NCBI RefSeq assembly: GCF_025698545.1
Contig: NC_068571.1
Coordinates: 51,431,733 to 51,495,732, forward strand
DNA from: Gossypium raimondii
Taxonomy: Eukaryota; Streptophyta; Magnoliopsida; Malvales; Malvaceae
Length of the DNA stretch: 64,000 bases
Direction of reading: 5' to 3'
Below are positions 1-11,714 of the stretch, piece after piece. Within the stretch, counting starts at the first letter, position 1. The number at the start of each line of letters is the position of its first letter. The position numbers were made by a program, and so were the translations under genes. The notes below the pieces were generated by a model that worked only from the letters and a program-made list of their open reading frames with translations, ran no database searches and was not told where the DNA came from.

Positions 1-722
1 CACTAAAATTGACAGCTTTCCATGAAGCTGGCCATGCCCTTGTTGCAATCCATACCAATGGGGCACTTCCTGTTCACAAAGCAACAATAGTCCCTCGAGG
101 AAGTTCTCTTGGCATGGTGTCCCAGTTGCCTGACAAGGATCAAACAAGCTTTTCTCGAAAGCAGATGCTTGCAAGGCTTGATGTTGCTATGGGAGGACGG
201 GTTGCAGAAGAGCTTATCTTTGGGGAAAATGAAGTTACTTCTGGTGCAGTGTCTGATCTTGAGAATGCGACTAATCTAGCTCGAAAAATGGTTACAAGGT
301 ATGGCATGAGTAAAGAAGTGGGGCTTGTTACTCATTTTTATAATGACCACGGCAGAAGCATGAGCACTGAGACTAGACTTCTTATCGAGAAAGAAGTGAG
401 GGAGTTGCTGGAGAGGGCTTATAACAATGCAAAAACCATTCTCACCACCCACTGTAAAGAACATTATGCACTTGCTAACGCATTGCTTGAGCATGAGACA
501 CTCACAGGAAGTCAGATTAAGGCTATGCTTGCCCAGTTCAACTCTCAGCAGCAACAAGAACAGTGTGAACAGAGGATTGAACCACAGAATGGATCTAAGT
601 TCAACCCAGTGCCTTCAAGTGCAAGTCCAGCCACATCTGCCGCTGCTGCAGCAGCAGCCACCGCCACCGCCACTGCAACTGCTGCAGCTAAAGGCAAAGG
701 GGTTGCTCCCGTTGGATCTTAG
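1..722 (+). CDS. FTSH4: FTSH4-like mitochondrial i-AAA protease, last exon (5' part outside window)
   Basis: This is the C-terminal peptidase part of an AAA+ zinc metalloprotease that degrades unassembled or damaged inner-membrane proteins in mitochondria, facing the intermembrane space. The frame is open from the window edge. The zinc site HEAGH lies about five codons after the start of the visible frame, and the Asp of GAVSDLENA is the expected third ligand. The M41 domain continues through GGRVAEELIFGE and MSTETRLLIE. The tail is Gln-rich and then Ala/Thr-rich, ending KGKGVAPVGS, which resembles my memory of Arabidopsis FTSH4 and not the chloroplast FtsH proteins. The AAA ATPase domain, membrane segment and presequence lie upstream of the window. 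The first in-frame codon at position 9 is TTG, so it is internal and not a start. The stop is TAG at 720-722. Assignment to FTSH4 over its closest paralogues is likely but not certain. Confidence 0.9.
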   Translation, partial: LKLTAFHEAGHALVAIHTNGALPVHKATIVPRGSSLGMVSQLPDKDQTSFSRKQMLARLDVAMGGRVAEELIFGENEVTSGAVSDLENATNLARKMVTRYGMSKEVGLVTHFYNDHGRSMSTETRLLIEKEVRELLERAYNNAKTILTTHCKEHYALANALLEHETLTGSQIKAMLAQFNSQQQQEQCEQRIEPQNGSKFNPVPSSASPATSAAAAAAATATATATAAAKGKGVAPVGS

Positions 723-2722
723 CATGGAATGAGCTGGTAGGGTTTCTTGCCTGTTGGTCATTTATTTAACTGGATGTGCACATACATAAATTCTTCTCCG
801 GCCTTTAGGTTTTAATTAACTTTGCCTGATTGCTGCTGCTGCTCTGCTGCCACTGGGTTTAGTTATGTACAACCTTGTGTCCGACCATGTATTGAAAGAT
901 ATATAAGAATGAGTGACTTTGCCATGGGGTTGTGGAGAAATGCACGGCTTCCCCCTCCACCCCAATTTTTCCTGAACACCCTTTTTGACAAATTTCCTCG
1001 TGGTACAGTGGTAATGTTCCATTGAATTGAAGAGTATACTCTCCTTGGGATAAATTAGTAAAAAGCCTTAATAATAAAGTGCTATATTATCACCATTTTG
1101 CTGCTGGAGTATATTTTGATTACCTGGTCTTTGTGTTATTTTGGAAAGTAAAAAAGTCGGGAAATGCAGGGTCCTTTTTGCCAACTTAAAAATGTAATAA
1201 TGTAATGGAATCTTTTAAACGAAATGCAGGTTCTGGGTAACTTTTGTTAATTTCTAAGAAAATTGTTCAGGTAATTTAGCACTTGTATTATACTCTACTT
1301 CGGTGTCAACTTTGCATCTTCATTCATTTTGGTACCTAGCAGCCAAGAACGTGCCGCCTTATTTGTTTACATCTTTTTTCAATTTAATTATTATTATTTT
1401 TTGAGTTAAATTTGATCATTAATTTTTTTAAAAAGAGTCAAATTTAATTTAATAAAAGATTAACTTTTTTTAGAATAAAATGTACTTTTTAAAAGATTTG
1501 AGTGTGAAATTTAATTTTAAAAAGTGGTCAATTTAACAAAAGATGTAAAATTAAAAGTTGAATTTGTTATTATACCATTTTAAAAAGCATGGTTAGTGTG
1601 CATTTTGACTTTTAATGGTCTAATTTTTATTTTTATTTTGAGCTCTTATTCTTTAAAATTTATTATAGATAAATAAATATTGAAAATTTTCAATGATGTG
1701 TTAAATATATTTTTATAAACTTTAATTAATTAAAATATTAAAATAATTAAGATGAAAGGTTAAAATTTTAACTAAAATTATTAACTGTGATAATTCAAAG
1801 GAAGTATTTATCTTAGAAAATGGATAAAAAAAGTATACATAAATTTTGGCCTAATATATATGTAAGTAAACTTTAATTTGGTATATTGTACACGTGAAAT
1901 TTTGATTGTGGTTTAATTATATACATGAAACTTTGATTTTAAATTAATTATGTACATTTAAAGAAAAAATGCATCAACTTATTTTTATATTGAATACTTA
2001 TTATTACTTGTATATGTGATATGTAAATGTAAAATAATATTATATAGATAATGGCATTTGTGGTTTGTGAAAATTAACTTAAGTCAACATTATATATACA
2101 AAACTGTCCAAAATCGATGTCTATATTTAACATTATATATTGGATCAAAGTTCATATTTATAATTTTATCCCTCGAAAAATTTTGTTAGGGTGAGGCCCA
2201 AACCCGACCTGGCCGTGAAATAAATATATACATTTTTTGTGCATTATAAAAATATTAAAGTATATATGTTACAACAATAATATGTTTAAAAGAAAAATAG
2301 TATCTACTAAATTAGCAAAAATATTAACTAAAGGGGCTTTCTATATATTTAACAAAAAAGAGTTTAATTTACCTCTTTTTCTAATAAAAAGTTAATAAGA
2401 GAAAACATTCATCAAAATCAAGTAAGCAGATAAATTATAGTTCAAAATGCAATTATCAAAATAAATAAATAAATAGTTTCAATTTTTTAAAAATATTTTA
2501 TTAATTTAAAAGAACGATTGCACGTAGGGTACCACGTTCCCTAATTTTTCTCCAAACAAAAAAGGAAATCAGTTTACAAAAAGAATGGCTTAGGGTTCTT
2601 TCTTTCTCTCTTTATTTTCTCCTGTTCTTATTTAATGTAATTCGGGGATTATTTTGCGGCTGGATTTCTGCAAATTATCCATGAAATAACATTATTATAT
2701 TTAGAGCACAAATCCCAATAGT
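723..2722. other. 3' UTR of the FTSH4-like gene, then AT-rich intergenic DNA
   Basis: The first 350 or so bases are probably 3' UTR, with an AATAATAAAG stretch near 1070 that could serve as a polyadenylation signal. From about 1370 to 1620 there are short blocks of the 'aaatttgatcattaa' type that recur in the MITE family seen at 23.5 and 45.3 kb, so this is probably an eroded copy. The rest to the LOB-domain gene is AT-rich with no coding frame I can support. Its promoter should lie in the last few hundred bases; I see no clear TATA box. Confidence 0.5.
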
Positions 2723-4196
2723 ATGCAAAGTCACACGGCGACCAACAGCGCCGCTGGTCCACAAGCTTGTGCTGTTTGTAAATACCAACGTAGAAAATGC
2801 ACCAATAACTGTCTTTTGGCTCCATTTTTCCCTGCTAATCGCCATAAAGATTTCCTTAATACCCGTAAACTTTTCGGGGTTCGAAATATCATCAAGCTCA
2901 TTGAAAATCTTAACTTTCAGCAACGTGTTATTGCCATTAGAACCATCATTTTTGAAGCTAATATGAGGGCTCAAAACCCCGTTGGCGGTTGTTATGGGTT
3001 GATCTGCGACTTGAATAACAAAATCGGTGAGTACAAGACTCAACTTAATCTCGTTAATCAACAGCTTGCTATTTATAAATCACAGTCAGTTTTTACTCAA
3101 TACCAACAACAACAGCCGCAGAAGCAGTACAATGATGGTGGTGATCAGAATTTGGATGCTGGTTTCAGTATATTTGATGGTGGTGGTGGTGGGTCGTCGC
3201 CACCATTGTTGTCTGCCTATGATGTGTTTGAATCTAATCTTGTTAAAGCTGAATTGGAGGGTTCGAATGTTTTATCAGATGTGGATGAAGATATGAAGCC
3301 ATTGTTTGGTAATAATAAGAGAGACCAATCGTTTTCATTTGATTCAGAAGGGCATGTTGTTTTCTCGGATGATAAGAAGGAGCAGCAAACATTTTGCTTT
3401 GACTCTGGTGGATCCAAAATTCAAAACAGGTTTGATTTTTGGGTTTATTTTTATATTAACAAAACTGGGTTTTTTTCCCGTCTTTGGTTAGTATCTTGTT
3501 ATTCCATAAGTTAGTATGACATTTTGATTTATTTTTTCTGATTGTCAATGTGAGTTTGAGGTGGTGTAAAAGGAAGTTTTAGTGGTCATAAGGATTTAAA
3601 TGCATTAAATGAATCCATTAATCTTTTTTTATTACTATAGTTATAAAGATTTAGTTGATGTTTTTTCAGTTGGAAAAGAATTCATTGCCTTTCTTAGTAC
3701 TCAGAGCTTGCCCTTGAAATGGGTCTGATCCGGCTTGACTCCTGACTACTAGTAAATACTTTAATAAGCACTTTGAACCTTTACTTCAATTCCAGGGCTA
3801 GTTGCATAGGCTTTAGTAAGGTAAATTGATTGTAAAAGATAAGATTTTCAAAGCATGAGGTTTTATGTATGTTGGAAATAATTCATTTCCAGGGCTAGTT
3901 TGCATGTAACTGGTTGTACTGTCCTCTGAGAAAAATTCGAAGTTGAAAGAATTGAAAGATGCATGAGAGTAGAAAGTTTGCAACATATAGAAGAGTTAAA
4001 TATAAGATATTGTGAAACATATAGAACGGGCGTACAGCAATCTGTTTGGTTTATAAATTGACAACTCAAAAGGCATTGTTTTTATTTCAGTGGTCAACAT
4101 GTGTCAAAGGAAAGGGGTGGCTTAATTCAACATCAGCTGAAGAATGATCTCAATGGTGGTGCTTCCCTGTTTACTCTCACTAGTGGCAAGGAATAG
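2723..4196 (+). CDS. LOB-domain (LBD/AS2) transcription factor, two exons
   Basis: Exons are 2723-3429 and 4091-4196 (270 aa). The donor follows CAAAACAG, the acceptor is TTTATTTCAG, and the joined frame ends at TAG 4194-4196. The LOB domain starts near residue 15 with the CX2CX6CX3C zinc block (Cys16, 19, 26, 30), followed by a GAS-like block (FFPANRHKDFLNTRKLFGV) and a coiled region around residues 92-117 (GGCYGLICDLNNKIGEYK). The C-terminal half is Gln- and Asp/Ser-rich, like the variable activation tail of the family. LBD proteins bind DNA and control organ boundaries and lateral organ, pollen or root development. Conserved positions are unusual: the usual DPVYG is NPVGG here. From memory the closest relatives are the LBD22/LBD27 type, whose first zinc block also reads CKYQRRKC. 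That subgroup call is inference. The single long frame running to 3514 reads into the intron. Confidence 0.85.
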
Positions 4197-4519
4197 AGAG
4201 ATAGAATTGATTTTTGGTATCTTTTTTTTCTCTAGCTATGATGTAAATATGGTTTTTACAAAGCAGGTTGTGCACAAAACAGAAAGTATTTCTGTTTACA
4301 TGTTTGACAACAAAGGAAAAAGCTAAAGAAGTAAAAAAGAAAATTGTAGCCTTTTGAAGTGTTAATTCCATTTTGGGTTTAATATGTTAGATTTTGCTCG
4401 ATGATTTTATTGTAAGGTGAGTGAGTTAGGGAAGAGTCGGAGTTTGTCTTTCAGGATGCTTGAAGCTAGTAAAATTGTAGCCGAGAATAGGGAGGTAAAC
4501 CTACAAGAGTTTAGGTAGA

Positions 4520-5160
4520 CAAGGTGTGATGTAATATACTTCTAAGGAATCATGTTCAAAGGATGAGTTATCTGATATGGATGCTTTTATTGCAATAGGA
4601 GTTTTTAGTTTTATTTATTTATGATATCAGGTTTTATTAAGAGTTTTAGTGTTACTTATTTTCTCTATTATATTAGGTTTTTATTTCCTTCATAAACTCT
4701 AAGTTAGGAATTCTATTAAGACTCTTTTCTTTGTTATTAACAATCTATAAAAGGGTGCCAATATGAAATAAAGAGATAAGCAATTATTTTATAAAAAAGA
4801 AACGTTATTTTGGAGGGGGTTCAGTCAAGGACGAATCTACCTTTTGAGTAACCATAGGTCGAAGCAAGAATTCTTTCTCGTCTAGACCTGTGACTAGATC
4901 CTACGCCAAGGCACATAACAACTTGGTATCTGAGCCAGCTGTCATGGGTGACGAAAAGACTTTGACAACCAAGCTGGAGGCTTTCATGGAACAAATGGCC
5001 ACAAGGTAACAAGCATTAGAGGAGAAGGTGGCAATATTATCTCTTTCGGTCCAAAAGATAACGAAAGGGGATTCAAAGAAAAATACTGAAGAACAAGGCA
5101 GCAGCGGAGGCACGAAAAGGAACTCAGACTTTAAAAGGATCAAAATGCTTTACCCATGTA
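4520..5160 (+). mobile_element. Ty3/gypsy LTR retrotransposon fossil: LTR end, primer-binding site, start of gag
   Basis: A TATAAAAGG box near 4746 and a block ending CATAACA at 4920 look like the 3' part of an LTR. It is followed at about 4921 by ACTTGGTATCTGAGCC, close to the initiator-Met tRNA primer site used by most plant LTR elements. A gag-like frame opens just after it (MGDEKTLTTKLEAFMEQMAT). The piece is broken and short: pol and the other LTR are absent nearby. The 5' edge of the LTR is not resolved. It is old by its decay. The right end runs into a TA microsatellite near 5173. Confidence 0.6.
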
Positions 5161-5170
5161 TGCATGGTGT

Positions 5171-5377
5171 TTATATATATATATATATTTTAAAGGAAAT
5201 ATATGGAGAGAAAGAGATGATGATGAAGGAGAGATAGATAGATAAATACTTGGCTTGCTGCAAGAAAGAGTAGGACCATAAGCAAATGTAAGAACAGCCA
5301 GTTGATTGCATGAGTAAATGCAGGAATTCAGCTCGTGATGCTTCATCGAGGTTGAAGACGGCGTCCATGAAAATCAA
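5171..5377 (-). other. Possible orphan exon (MDAVFNLDEASRAEFLHLL...)
   Basis: On the minus strand an ATG at about 5358 opens a frame of some 40 codons with protein-like composition (LDEASRAEFLHLLMQSTGC, then SYICLWSYSF). A GT that could serve as a donor follows near the codons for LQQAK. The upstream 20-aa TTG-start extension is probably not translated. I see no continuing exon on this strand, since the next bases are a TA microsatellite and an LTR fossil. The segment vaguely recalls the N-terminal region of some plant bHLH-type proteins, but this is unverified memory. It could be a captured or orphaned exon, or chance. Confidence 0.25.
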
Positions 5378-5642
5378 ATATTATTCCAACCTTTTTTTTC
5401 TTTGGGGTCTTTTTTTAGCAGTAGGTAGATCCTTTCACGGATCCATATACTGCTGGTTTAGGGTTCATGTCATTTGATTTTTTTTTTTTTAGAAAAATAA
5501 ATGATAAGAAACTAAGATAGCTGAGAGGTACAAGAGGTTTTTTTTTTTTGGTTTGAAAAATAGCAACAAAGCTTTATATATATACAAGGGGAGAACTTGG
5601 AAAAGTATTCAGGAGATTGATTGATATAATCAAAGCAAAAAA

Positions 5643-5965
5643 GGTTAAATTATGGTTTTAGTCCTTTACTATAATCAATTTGGTGGAAGGTTAGTTCTAT
5701 AGGTATAATTTCATCTTTCTATTGCTATTAATGTTATACCTTCGTTTATATCAGTAGTACCGTTTAAAACAAGTTTTGTTAATCGGGTGATGTGGATTTA
5801 AAAAAGTTTGAAACTTGAGGTTAAAATTGGAATTTCAGGGTTTTAAAAGAAAACTTCGTATAAGCTTATTAACGAAAATACTAAAGATTAAATTATGGTA
5901 ATTTAAAGTATAGGGACTAAATCCCCAAGTTGAATATACTAGAGGGACTAAAATATAATTTAACC
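5643..5965. repeat. MITE with about 40-bp terminal inverted repeats
   Basis: The left end (GGTTAAATTATGGTTTTAGT) is the imperfect reverse complement of the right end (ACTAAAATATAATTTAACC). The element is 323 bp, AT-rich and without coding capacity, as expected for a non-autonomous DNA element. Related ends occur at 10340-10624 and 21375-21842. Confidence 0.65.
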
Positions 5966-6866
5966 CTAAACCAAGAGAATAGGCAGGCCCAGCCCAGCAG
6001 CCAGCCAAAGAAAATATGGAAAAGTAATGTTCAAACTTCAAAGTCTTCCTTCTCCATGATTTCTTTGAAAATAGTTAGTCAGGCAATGCAGATTCCCTTT
6101 TACCCCACTTTTTTTATTTTTCTTTTAAAAAAGTTTCTTTTATTTAAAGTGTTTTTGTTATTATAATATTGCAATTAGTTTTTTATAATATTGTTTTTTT
6201 TATTTTAATTTTTTAAATATTCACTTAACACAAATTTAAATCACATTATCCCGTTCTTAATTTTAACATTATATATAAAAATAAATTTACAATAATTATA
6301 ACATAAAATTAAATCAGTATAAAGCATAGCAGATGAATATGTAATAATATTATATGAAAAATACTTTTATAATTTTTTTAATGACCTAAAACACCATGCC
6401 CTAATTTTATAAATCCATGTTGGATTGAGTCTACCATTGTATGAACACAATCCTTTCCCATTTTAGTGTGTGTCACTAACACTAAATCTTTGTTCTTTCT
6501 TTCTTTCTTTCTTTATTTCATGTTCATATATGAAAATATATAAAATACTTTATAATAAAATATTTATTTCCTAGTTGTTCCTAATGATTTTAACATGTTA
6601 TCAATTTTAAAAGACTCACGTAATCACACTCGATTTTTGTTTGGAGAAAATACTCATCGATGAATTATTAATACATGCTCTCATCTTCAACTTGTGTCTT
6701 ACCAAATTTTTTTCCATTAATAATTAGTAAGCTTATTTTAATTAATACTATTACTAATTACTAATTACCTACCATATTGGAAAAGTCAAGTGAAGAAGAA
6801 ATAGAAATGTTTTTGAACGGTTAAGACTTTTGACAAATTCTCTTAACTTAACTACCACACACATAG
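5966..6866. other. AT-rich intergenic DNA with a short TTTC microsatellite
   Basis: No coding frame of note. A run of CTTT repeats lies near 6497-6516. I see no other structure. Confidence 0.5.
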
Positions 6867-7197
6867 TATTGGTCTCATGCATCATTGGTGAATAGTAATA
6901 TAAAATATCATTATTAGATTAAATAAAAATGAAGGACTTGTAAATAAATATTAATAAATTTATTTAAACATAATTAAGCATTAATTGTAACTATTATAAA
7001 TAAATATTAATAACTATCGGATTTAGGATATTGTGTTTAAGGGTTTAGGGTCTAAGGTTTATAATGAATTATTATTTAATTATGTTTAGATAAATTTATT
7101 AGTGTTTATTTATAAGCCCTCCACTATTTTTTGTGTTATTTAACGATGATGTGTCACATTACTATTCACTATGGTGCATGAAACTTATGCCCCAATA
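6867..7197. repeat. Foldback MITE, about 330 bp
   Basis: The left end reads ATTGGTCTCATGCATCATTG followed by GTGAATAGTAAT. The right end carries ATTACTATTCACTATGGTGC and then a degenerate complement ending CCCCAATAAT. Inner arms also pair: AATAAATTTATTTAAACATA on the left against the AAATTTATTAGTG region on the right, so most of the element can fold on itself. A short telomere-like patch (GGGTTTAGGGTCTAAGG) sits at the centre near 7047. No coding capacity. Confidence 0.6.
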
Positions 7198-10100
7198 ATA
7201 CATCAAATATTCTTCTATATATATTATTTGGCACTGGACGATAAGTGCAAACAAACTAAACATATTTCAAGGTTAAGTGTGAGAAGGATTACCTTGTATT
7301 ATTTGGGATGTAACAGTACTTGTGTCTCGTACTAATAAAGACCAATGAGGCCATAAATCTAACTACTTAAAGAGGAAAAAAACAAGGCTAAATGTTGGAA
7401 TCTAACCTTTTAGAAGATGTTCTCGTAAGGGTTTAACATTTCAAAATGGTCATATAATGGTCTAACATTTATAAAAGTGCTTAAATAGATGCCAAACCTT
7501 TTCATATCCAAAATTCGGAATAAATAAATAATAAAAGAATAAAACCTAAGATTGTTGACAATTACAACTAATCATGCTGATTTTTTGAGTTTGCATTTGT
7601 TGTAATGTACATATATTGGCATTGACAACGATTTACATGAACCGCAAATTTAGCCATTAGCCCCCAAACTCAGCCGATTGGCACCTCTTAGATCGGCCGA
7701 AAAATGGCTTTCTTGGCAATATGCTATTGAAGCAGACAAGACCATGTGAAAATGCTGTATTCCTTTTTTTTTAACTGGTTCTAAGATTTTCTCCACTTAT
7801 CTTCTAGCTTTCAGCATGGTCCCTCTCACCCCCTCTTGTGTACGTCTCTTGATAAATTTTCATAATCTAGTCCCTGCGGTACAAAATAAGTAAATAAACA
7901 AAAATAAAAAATCGAAAATATTGAGATTAGAATTTTAAACACTTTGAATATAATATCATAGTTTGTTTGTTTTTGTTTCATAATAATTTGTTCTTGGGGG
8001 GTATGCCAAGATTTGATTGACCCATCTTCCATGCATTGAAGCATCCAATTTCAGATTCTTGTTCCTTCATGGTGTGACACCATCTTCTGCCTCTCTATCC
8101 ATTATCACCTTCCCATTTTGGGTCCCCCATGCACCCATTTCTTTTTGAGGTTGAAAATCATCCTATCAAAACGAAAAAAGAAAAAGAAAAACACTTTAAC
8201 GTTCATATGCTTGTACTCTAGCAACATAGAATGATGTAAAAATTTTACGTAAATATAATCCAATTTTTATTTGGTTTGAATATGTTTTAATTATCATTAT
8301 GTTTTGTGATGGATGATGCTAGTGATTTGCAATACATAAACACTATATATATACACGCGTATGTGTGTGAAAACCATGTATTTAATATATAGAGATATAT
8401 TTAAAATTAACATACAACGAATAATGAAACATATTATTTAAAACTAATTAATAATAACATATAAAATATATACGATATTAAAAATTAGATTAAATTGTGA
8501 GTAAAACGAAATTTAATTACGTAAATACATAATATTAAGAGTACTAAATGAATACAATTCTTTAAGATTGTGTTGTCATTAATCCTGAGTTGGTGTCAAG
8601 TTAAATTAGATTAAATTGTGATATCGGCTTAATCAACAACACTATTAAAATGTGCATATTAAAATAAAACTTTGGTCAAGTGGTTAATTTAAGGTTTTGT
8701 TAATGTAATTAGTAGTAGATTCCAATCCCATTATATATATATATATATATAATTTTCTTAAATGAGTTAGTACCCGGTTAACTTGTGACAACAACTCGAT
8801 TATTAGACGGTCCAAAAGTTTGGTATAGACTGTGAATACACAATCCCTATGGTCCTTTTGTCACATTTCCTATGGTTTTTTTAGTGTCTTCATTGCTCTT
8901 GATTTAACTTACCAAAGAGGCAAAAGACCAGCCAAATGGTCCAAACCCATAAATGGCAGTGAACCTCAGTGGGATTTTATATATAAATATAAGTATATTT
9001 ATGTGTGTGTCAAATTGTATAAAAGATTCCTATACTATGTGATCTTTTCGATTTAATCCATTTATCTTAATTTGATTATTTTTAATCTTGAAATGTATAT
9101 TTTTAGTTTTCGGATTAAAAAATTTCCCATCAATTTCATCAAATAAGTCGATGTAACATATGTACTTTCTGCATTTAAAAACGTTTGCCCCAACACAGAA
9201 ACCATTCATTTCAAAAAGTAAAGGAATTAAAATAATAAATTAGAGTAGAAGGATTAAATCATAAAAACGTATTTTACAGGGACCTTGTCTAGAATTTAGA
9301 GAGATATATAAAGTGTTTAAATAAGAAAGGGAAAAAATCTGACAAAATTCCAACTGCCCCTGTATAAGCAGACCAATAAGACACAGAAACCACGTGCACT
9401 TGAATTTACTCTCTTTCGCCATCATGGGATGCACTTGACTCCCATTATTTATGACATCATACGTCACATTGACAACTCTCTTTTGCCCTGTTTTTATTAT
9501 TTAAATTAAAAAGATAATATTAATAATAAATAAAATTCTTTGTCGGTAATTTTTTTTTAAGATTTATGTTTATTTGATCTTAAATGAAATTAAATAATGG
9601 ATTTATACTCGAATTTTATAAATAAAGATAATAATTTCGGAAAATAACTTAAAAAAGACAATAATTTCATCACAAAAGAATATTAAAGAAATAATTGCAA
9701 GTTGCAAACTTATGAATTTCTTCCAGTACTTTCAAGTTTCTAGATTTTTTTTTTTTTAATTTTCCTGCATGGAACAGTTTGGATTCAGATTCACGGAAAG
9801 CAAGAGAAAAAAAAAGCTGAAAAATCATTAATTTCAGTACTTTCAGGCACATTCTAATATCATAAAAAAAATAAAAATTCAAATATAACCCTCAGTAATA
9901 TATGATTGGTTTACTGCTCATCACGCAATGCCAAGCACACTTTTTCTGGGGAAAAAGAGAGAGCCAAAAAGCATTAATCTAATAGTCCTTTTCTTTATGG
10001 TGATCATAAATAAAATTATAAAACCTGTCACACAAGGAGATGACTTTTAGCAAAGTAAGTTTTTTATATTAATGAGTAATTAATTTTCTTTTATAACATT

Positions 10101-10339
10101 GCATTTCATTAAATAAAAATGAAAACCCAAAATTCACTTACAACATAAAATATCTTCATAATAAAAAAAATTAACAAAAAAAACCCCCTAATTTCAACTT
10201 GTTCTTGAAAGACTAATTCACCCTAGATCTGCTTGCTAATTCATCCTTCAATTGTTTCATGACATTTTTGTAGAACCCCCCAAAAAAAATTTCAAAAGCA
10301 TGGAGAGATCAAGGGAAAAATAATACAAGTAAATAAAAA
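7198..10339. other. AT-rich intergenic DNA, no gene recognised
   Basis: Short frames here lack any recognisable domain and have intergenic composition. A TA microsatellite lies at about 8733-8751. The stretch 8655-8760 (GGTCAAGTGGTTAA, then a CCAATCCC block) has a tRNA-like promoter feel, as in some SINE families, but is too eroded to call. At about 9043-9273 weak inverted repeats of the MITE type are visible. Confidence 0.5.
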
Positions 10340-10624
10340 GTCAAATTATTGTTTTATCGCTCTACTATACTTAAAATTAAAGGTTTAATCTTTATACTTT
10401 AATCTATCATAATTTGATCCCTTTATCTTTATAATATCATTACTTAATTCAAATAATTAATCATGTAACTATCGCTAATCATTCCGATAAAATAGTAATA
10501 GTGTTAACTAATTGAGCTAAGTAATGATATTATAAAAGTAAAGGGATAGAATTATGTTAAATTAAAATATAATGACTAAATTCTGAATTTGAGCATAATA
10601 GAATGACCAAAACCGCAAATTGAC
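10340..10624. repeat. Palindromic MITE at the 3' end of the NHL gene
   Basis: About 110 bp at each end are imperfect inverted repeats: ATTTGATCCCTTTATCTTTA on the left pairs with the TAAAAGTAAAGGGATAGAAT region on the right, and AATATCATTACTTAA with its complement. It lies 49 bp beyond the stop codon of the minus-strand NHL gene, so it is probably within or next to that gene's 3' UTR. Confidence 0.7.
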
Positions 10625-10672
10625 CTAAAAACAAATGGAATTAAAGGTACTAAATTGAGAAATTTTGTGGTC

Positions 10673-11506
10673 TCAAAAAGTCCATTTCCAGATCTTGATC
10701 CGAAGATCGACCTTACACTTGGACCCTGAAACATTGGCCACCGACGGTGACTTACCTTTCGGCACAGTCCCTTTAATGTCATCACACGTAACTCTAATCC
10801 CCACTTTCTTGCTCTTCAATCCATCCATTTTCACTGTCACTTTAGTATCCATCTCAATTTTCAACGGGATCCCATTTTTCTTTTTCAGATCGGGTCTCAA
10901 GTTGTTGACGGTGTCGGCATCTAGATCACTTGATGTCGTTATTACAACTCCCTTGAATGTTGTCTCGTTTTTGCTGTTACTGATGAACGCCGGCAATGTG
11001 CCGTTGCCTATAAACACATCGTTGTTACTTGTAACGCATGAGAGGGTGAATGGGTCGTAAGTGAAGGTGAGGTGGGAATTTGGGTTTTTGGAAGAAAGGG
11101 TTAAGTTGAAAAGGGTTGAGAGATGGGAGGAGGCGGAATCGGCGGTGGTCGTTAGGTTTAAGCGGTGGACACGGAGGGAAGCGAGGGTGAAAGAAGGGCG
11201 GTGAGGGCGGTAAAGGACGTAAAGGATGGAACCAGCTATGGCAACTAAAAGGGCAAGGATAAGGATGATGAGGATGGTCCAGAAACAGCAGCAGCAGCAG
11301 TAGTTTCGGCGGGGACGGTGGTGGTGACGGCGGTTGTAAGGCTGACGGTAAGGTTGGCGAGAAGTGGGGTTGTAGAGATTGGATTTTGTTGCTCCACCGT
11401 TGGTTGCAGTTGTTGTAGCAGCTGGGGGTCCGGCAGTGGCGCCGTTGGCGGGGGGCGGGGCGGCGGTTGTGGTAGCGGCGGGTTTAGAGGAAGGGAAGAC
11501 AGACAT
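10673..11506 (-). CDS. NDR1/HIN1-like (NHL), LEA_2-domain membrane protein
   Basis: A single-exon gene of 277 aa starting with ATG at 11506. The N-terminal 65 residues are low-complexity (Pro/Ala/Thr-rich, then basic Tyr/Arg/His). A Cys run (NYCCCCCFW) precedes one hydrophobic segment at about residues 75-98 (ILIILILALLVAIAGSILYV). The rest is a LEA_2 domain with the family motifs YRPHRPSF and NGTLPAF. It is predicted to be a type II plasma-membrane protein with its LEA_2 domain outside the cytosol. NHL family members act in pathogen and stress signalling at the plasma membrane or plasmodesmata; the substrate or partner cannot be read from sequence. The Cys run may be palmitoylated (inference). 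Length and single exon fit the family. The subgroup (for example NHL13-like) is not resolved. Confidence 0.88.
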   Translation of the reverse strand: MSVFPSSKPAATTTAAPPPANGATAGPPAATTTATNGGATKSNLYNPTSRQPYRQPYNRRHHHRPRRNYCCCCCFWTILIILILALLVAIAGSILYVLYRPHRPSFTLASLRVHRLNLTTTADSASSHLSTLFNLTLSSKNPNSHLTFTYDPFTLSCVTSNNDVFIGNGTLPAFISNSKNETTFKGVVITTSSDLDADTVNNLRPDLKKKNGIPLKIEMDTKVTVKMDGLKSKKVGIRVTCDDIKGTVPKGKSPSVANVSGSKCKVDLRIKIWKWTF

Positions 11507-11689
11507 TGTTAAAGAGAAAAAGAAACAGTGGCGGAGGGGTGTAGTACGAGAAATGGGAGAGTCAAAGAGATGAGATTTGTGGAGAGACAGAAGAGTGAAT
11601 TTGAGGAGAGGAATGGAAGAGAAAAGTACACTCCAACCAATGGAGATGCTGCCACCTCACTAGATTATGAATATTTTATTTTATTTTCT

Positions 11690-11714
11690 CATTATATATA
11701 TATAAATAAATATA
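11690..11714 (-). promoter_or_regulatory. Possible TATA region of the NHL gene
   Basis: On the minus strand this is a long TATATTTATTTATATATATA tract about 190 bp upstream of the NHL start codon. Position and composition would suit a TATA box, but AT tracts are common here. Confidence 0.35.

Noticed and set aside
276-557. Minus-strand frame within the FTSH4-like exon
   Set aside because: It is the shadow of a strongly conserved coding exon on the other strand.
2675-3061. 128-aa minus-strand frame over the LOB-domain gene
   Set aside because: Antisense to a clear LOB domain and without any domain of its own.
7040-7062. Telomere-like GGGTTTAGGGTCTAAGG
   Set aside because: Fewer than three degenerate units, inside a MITE; not a telomeric array.
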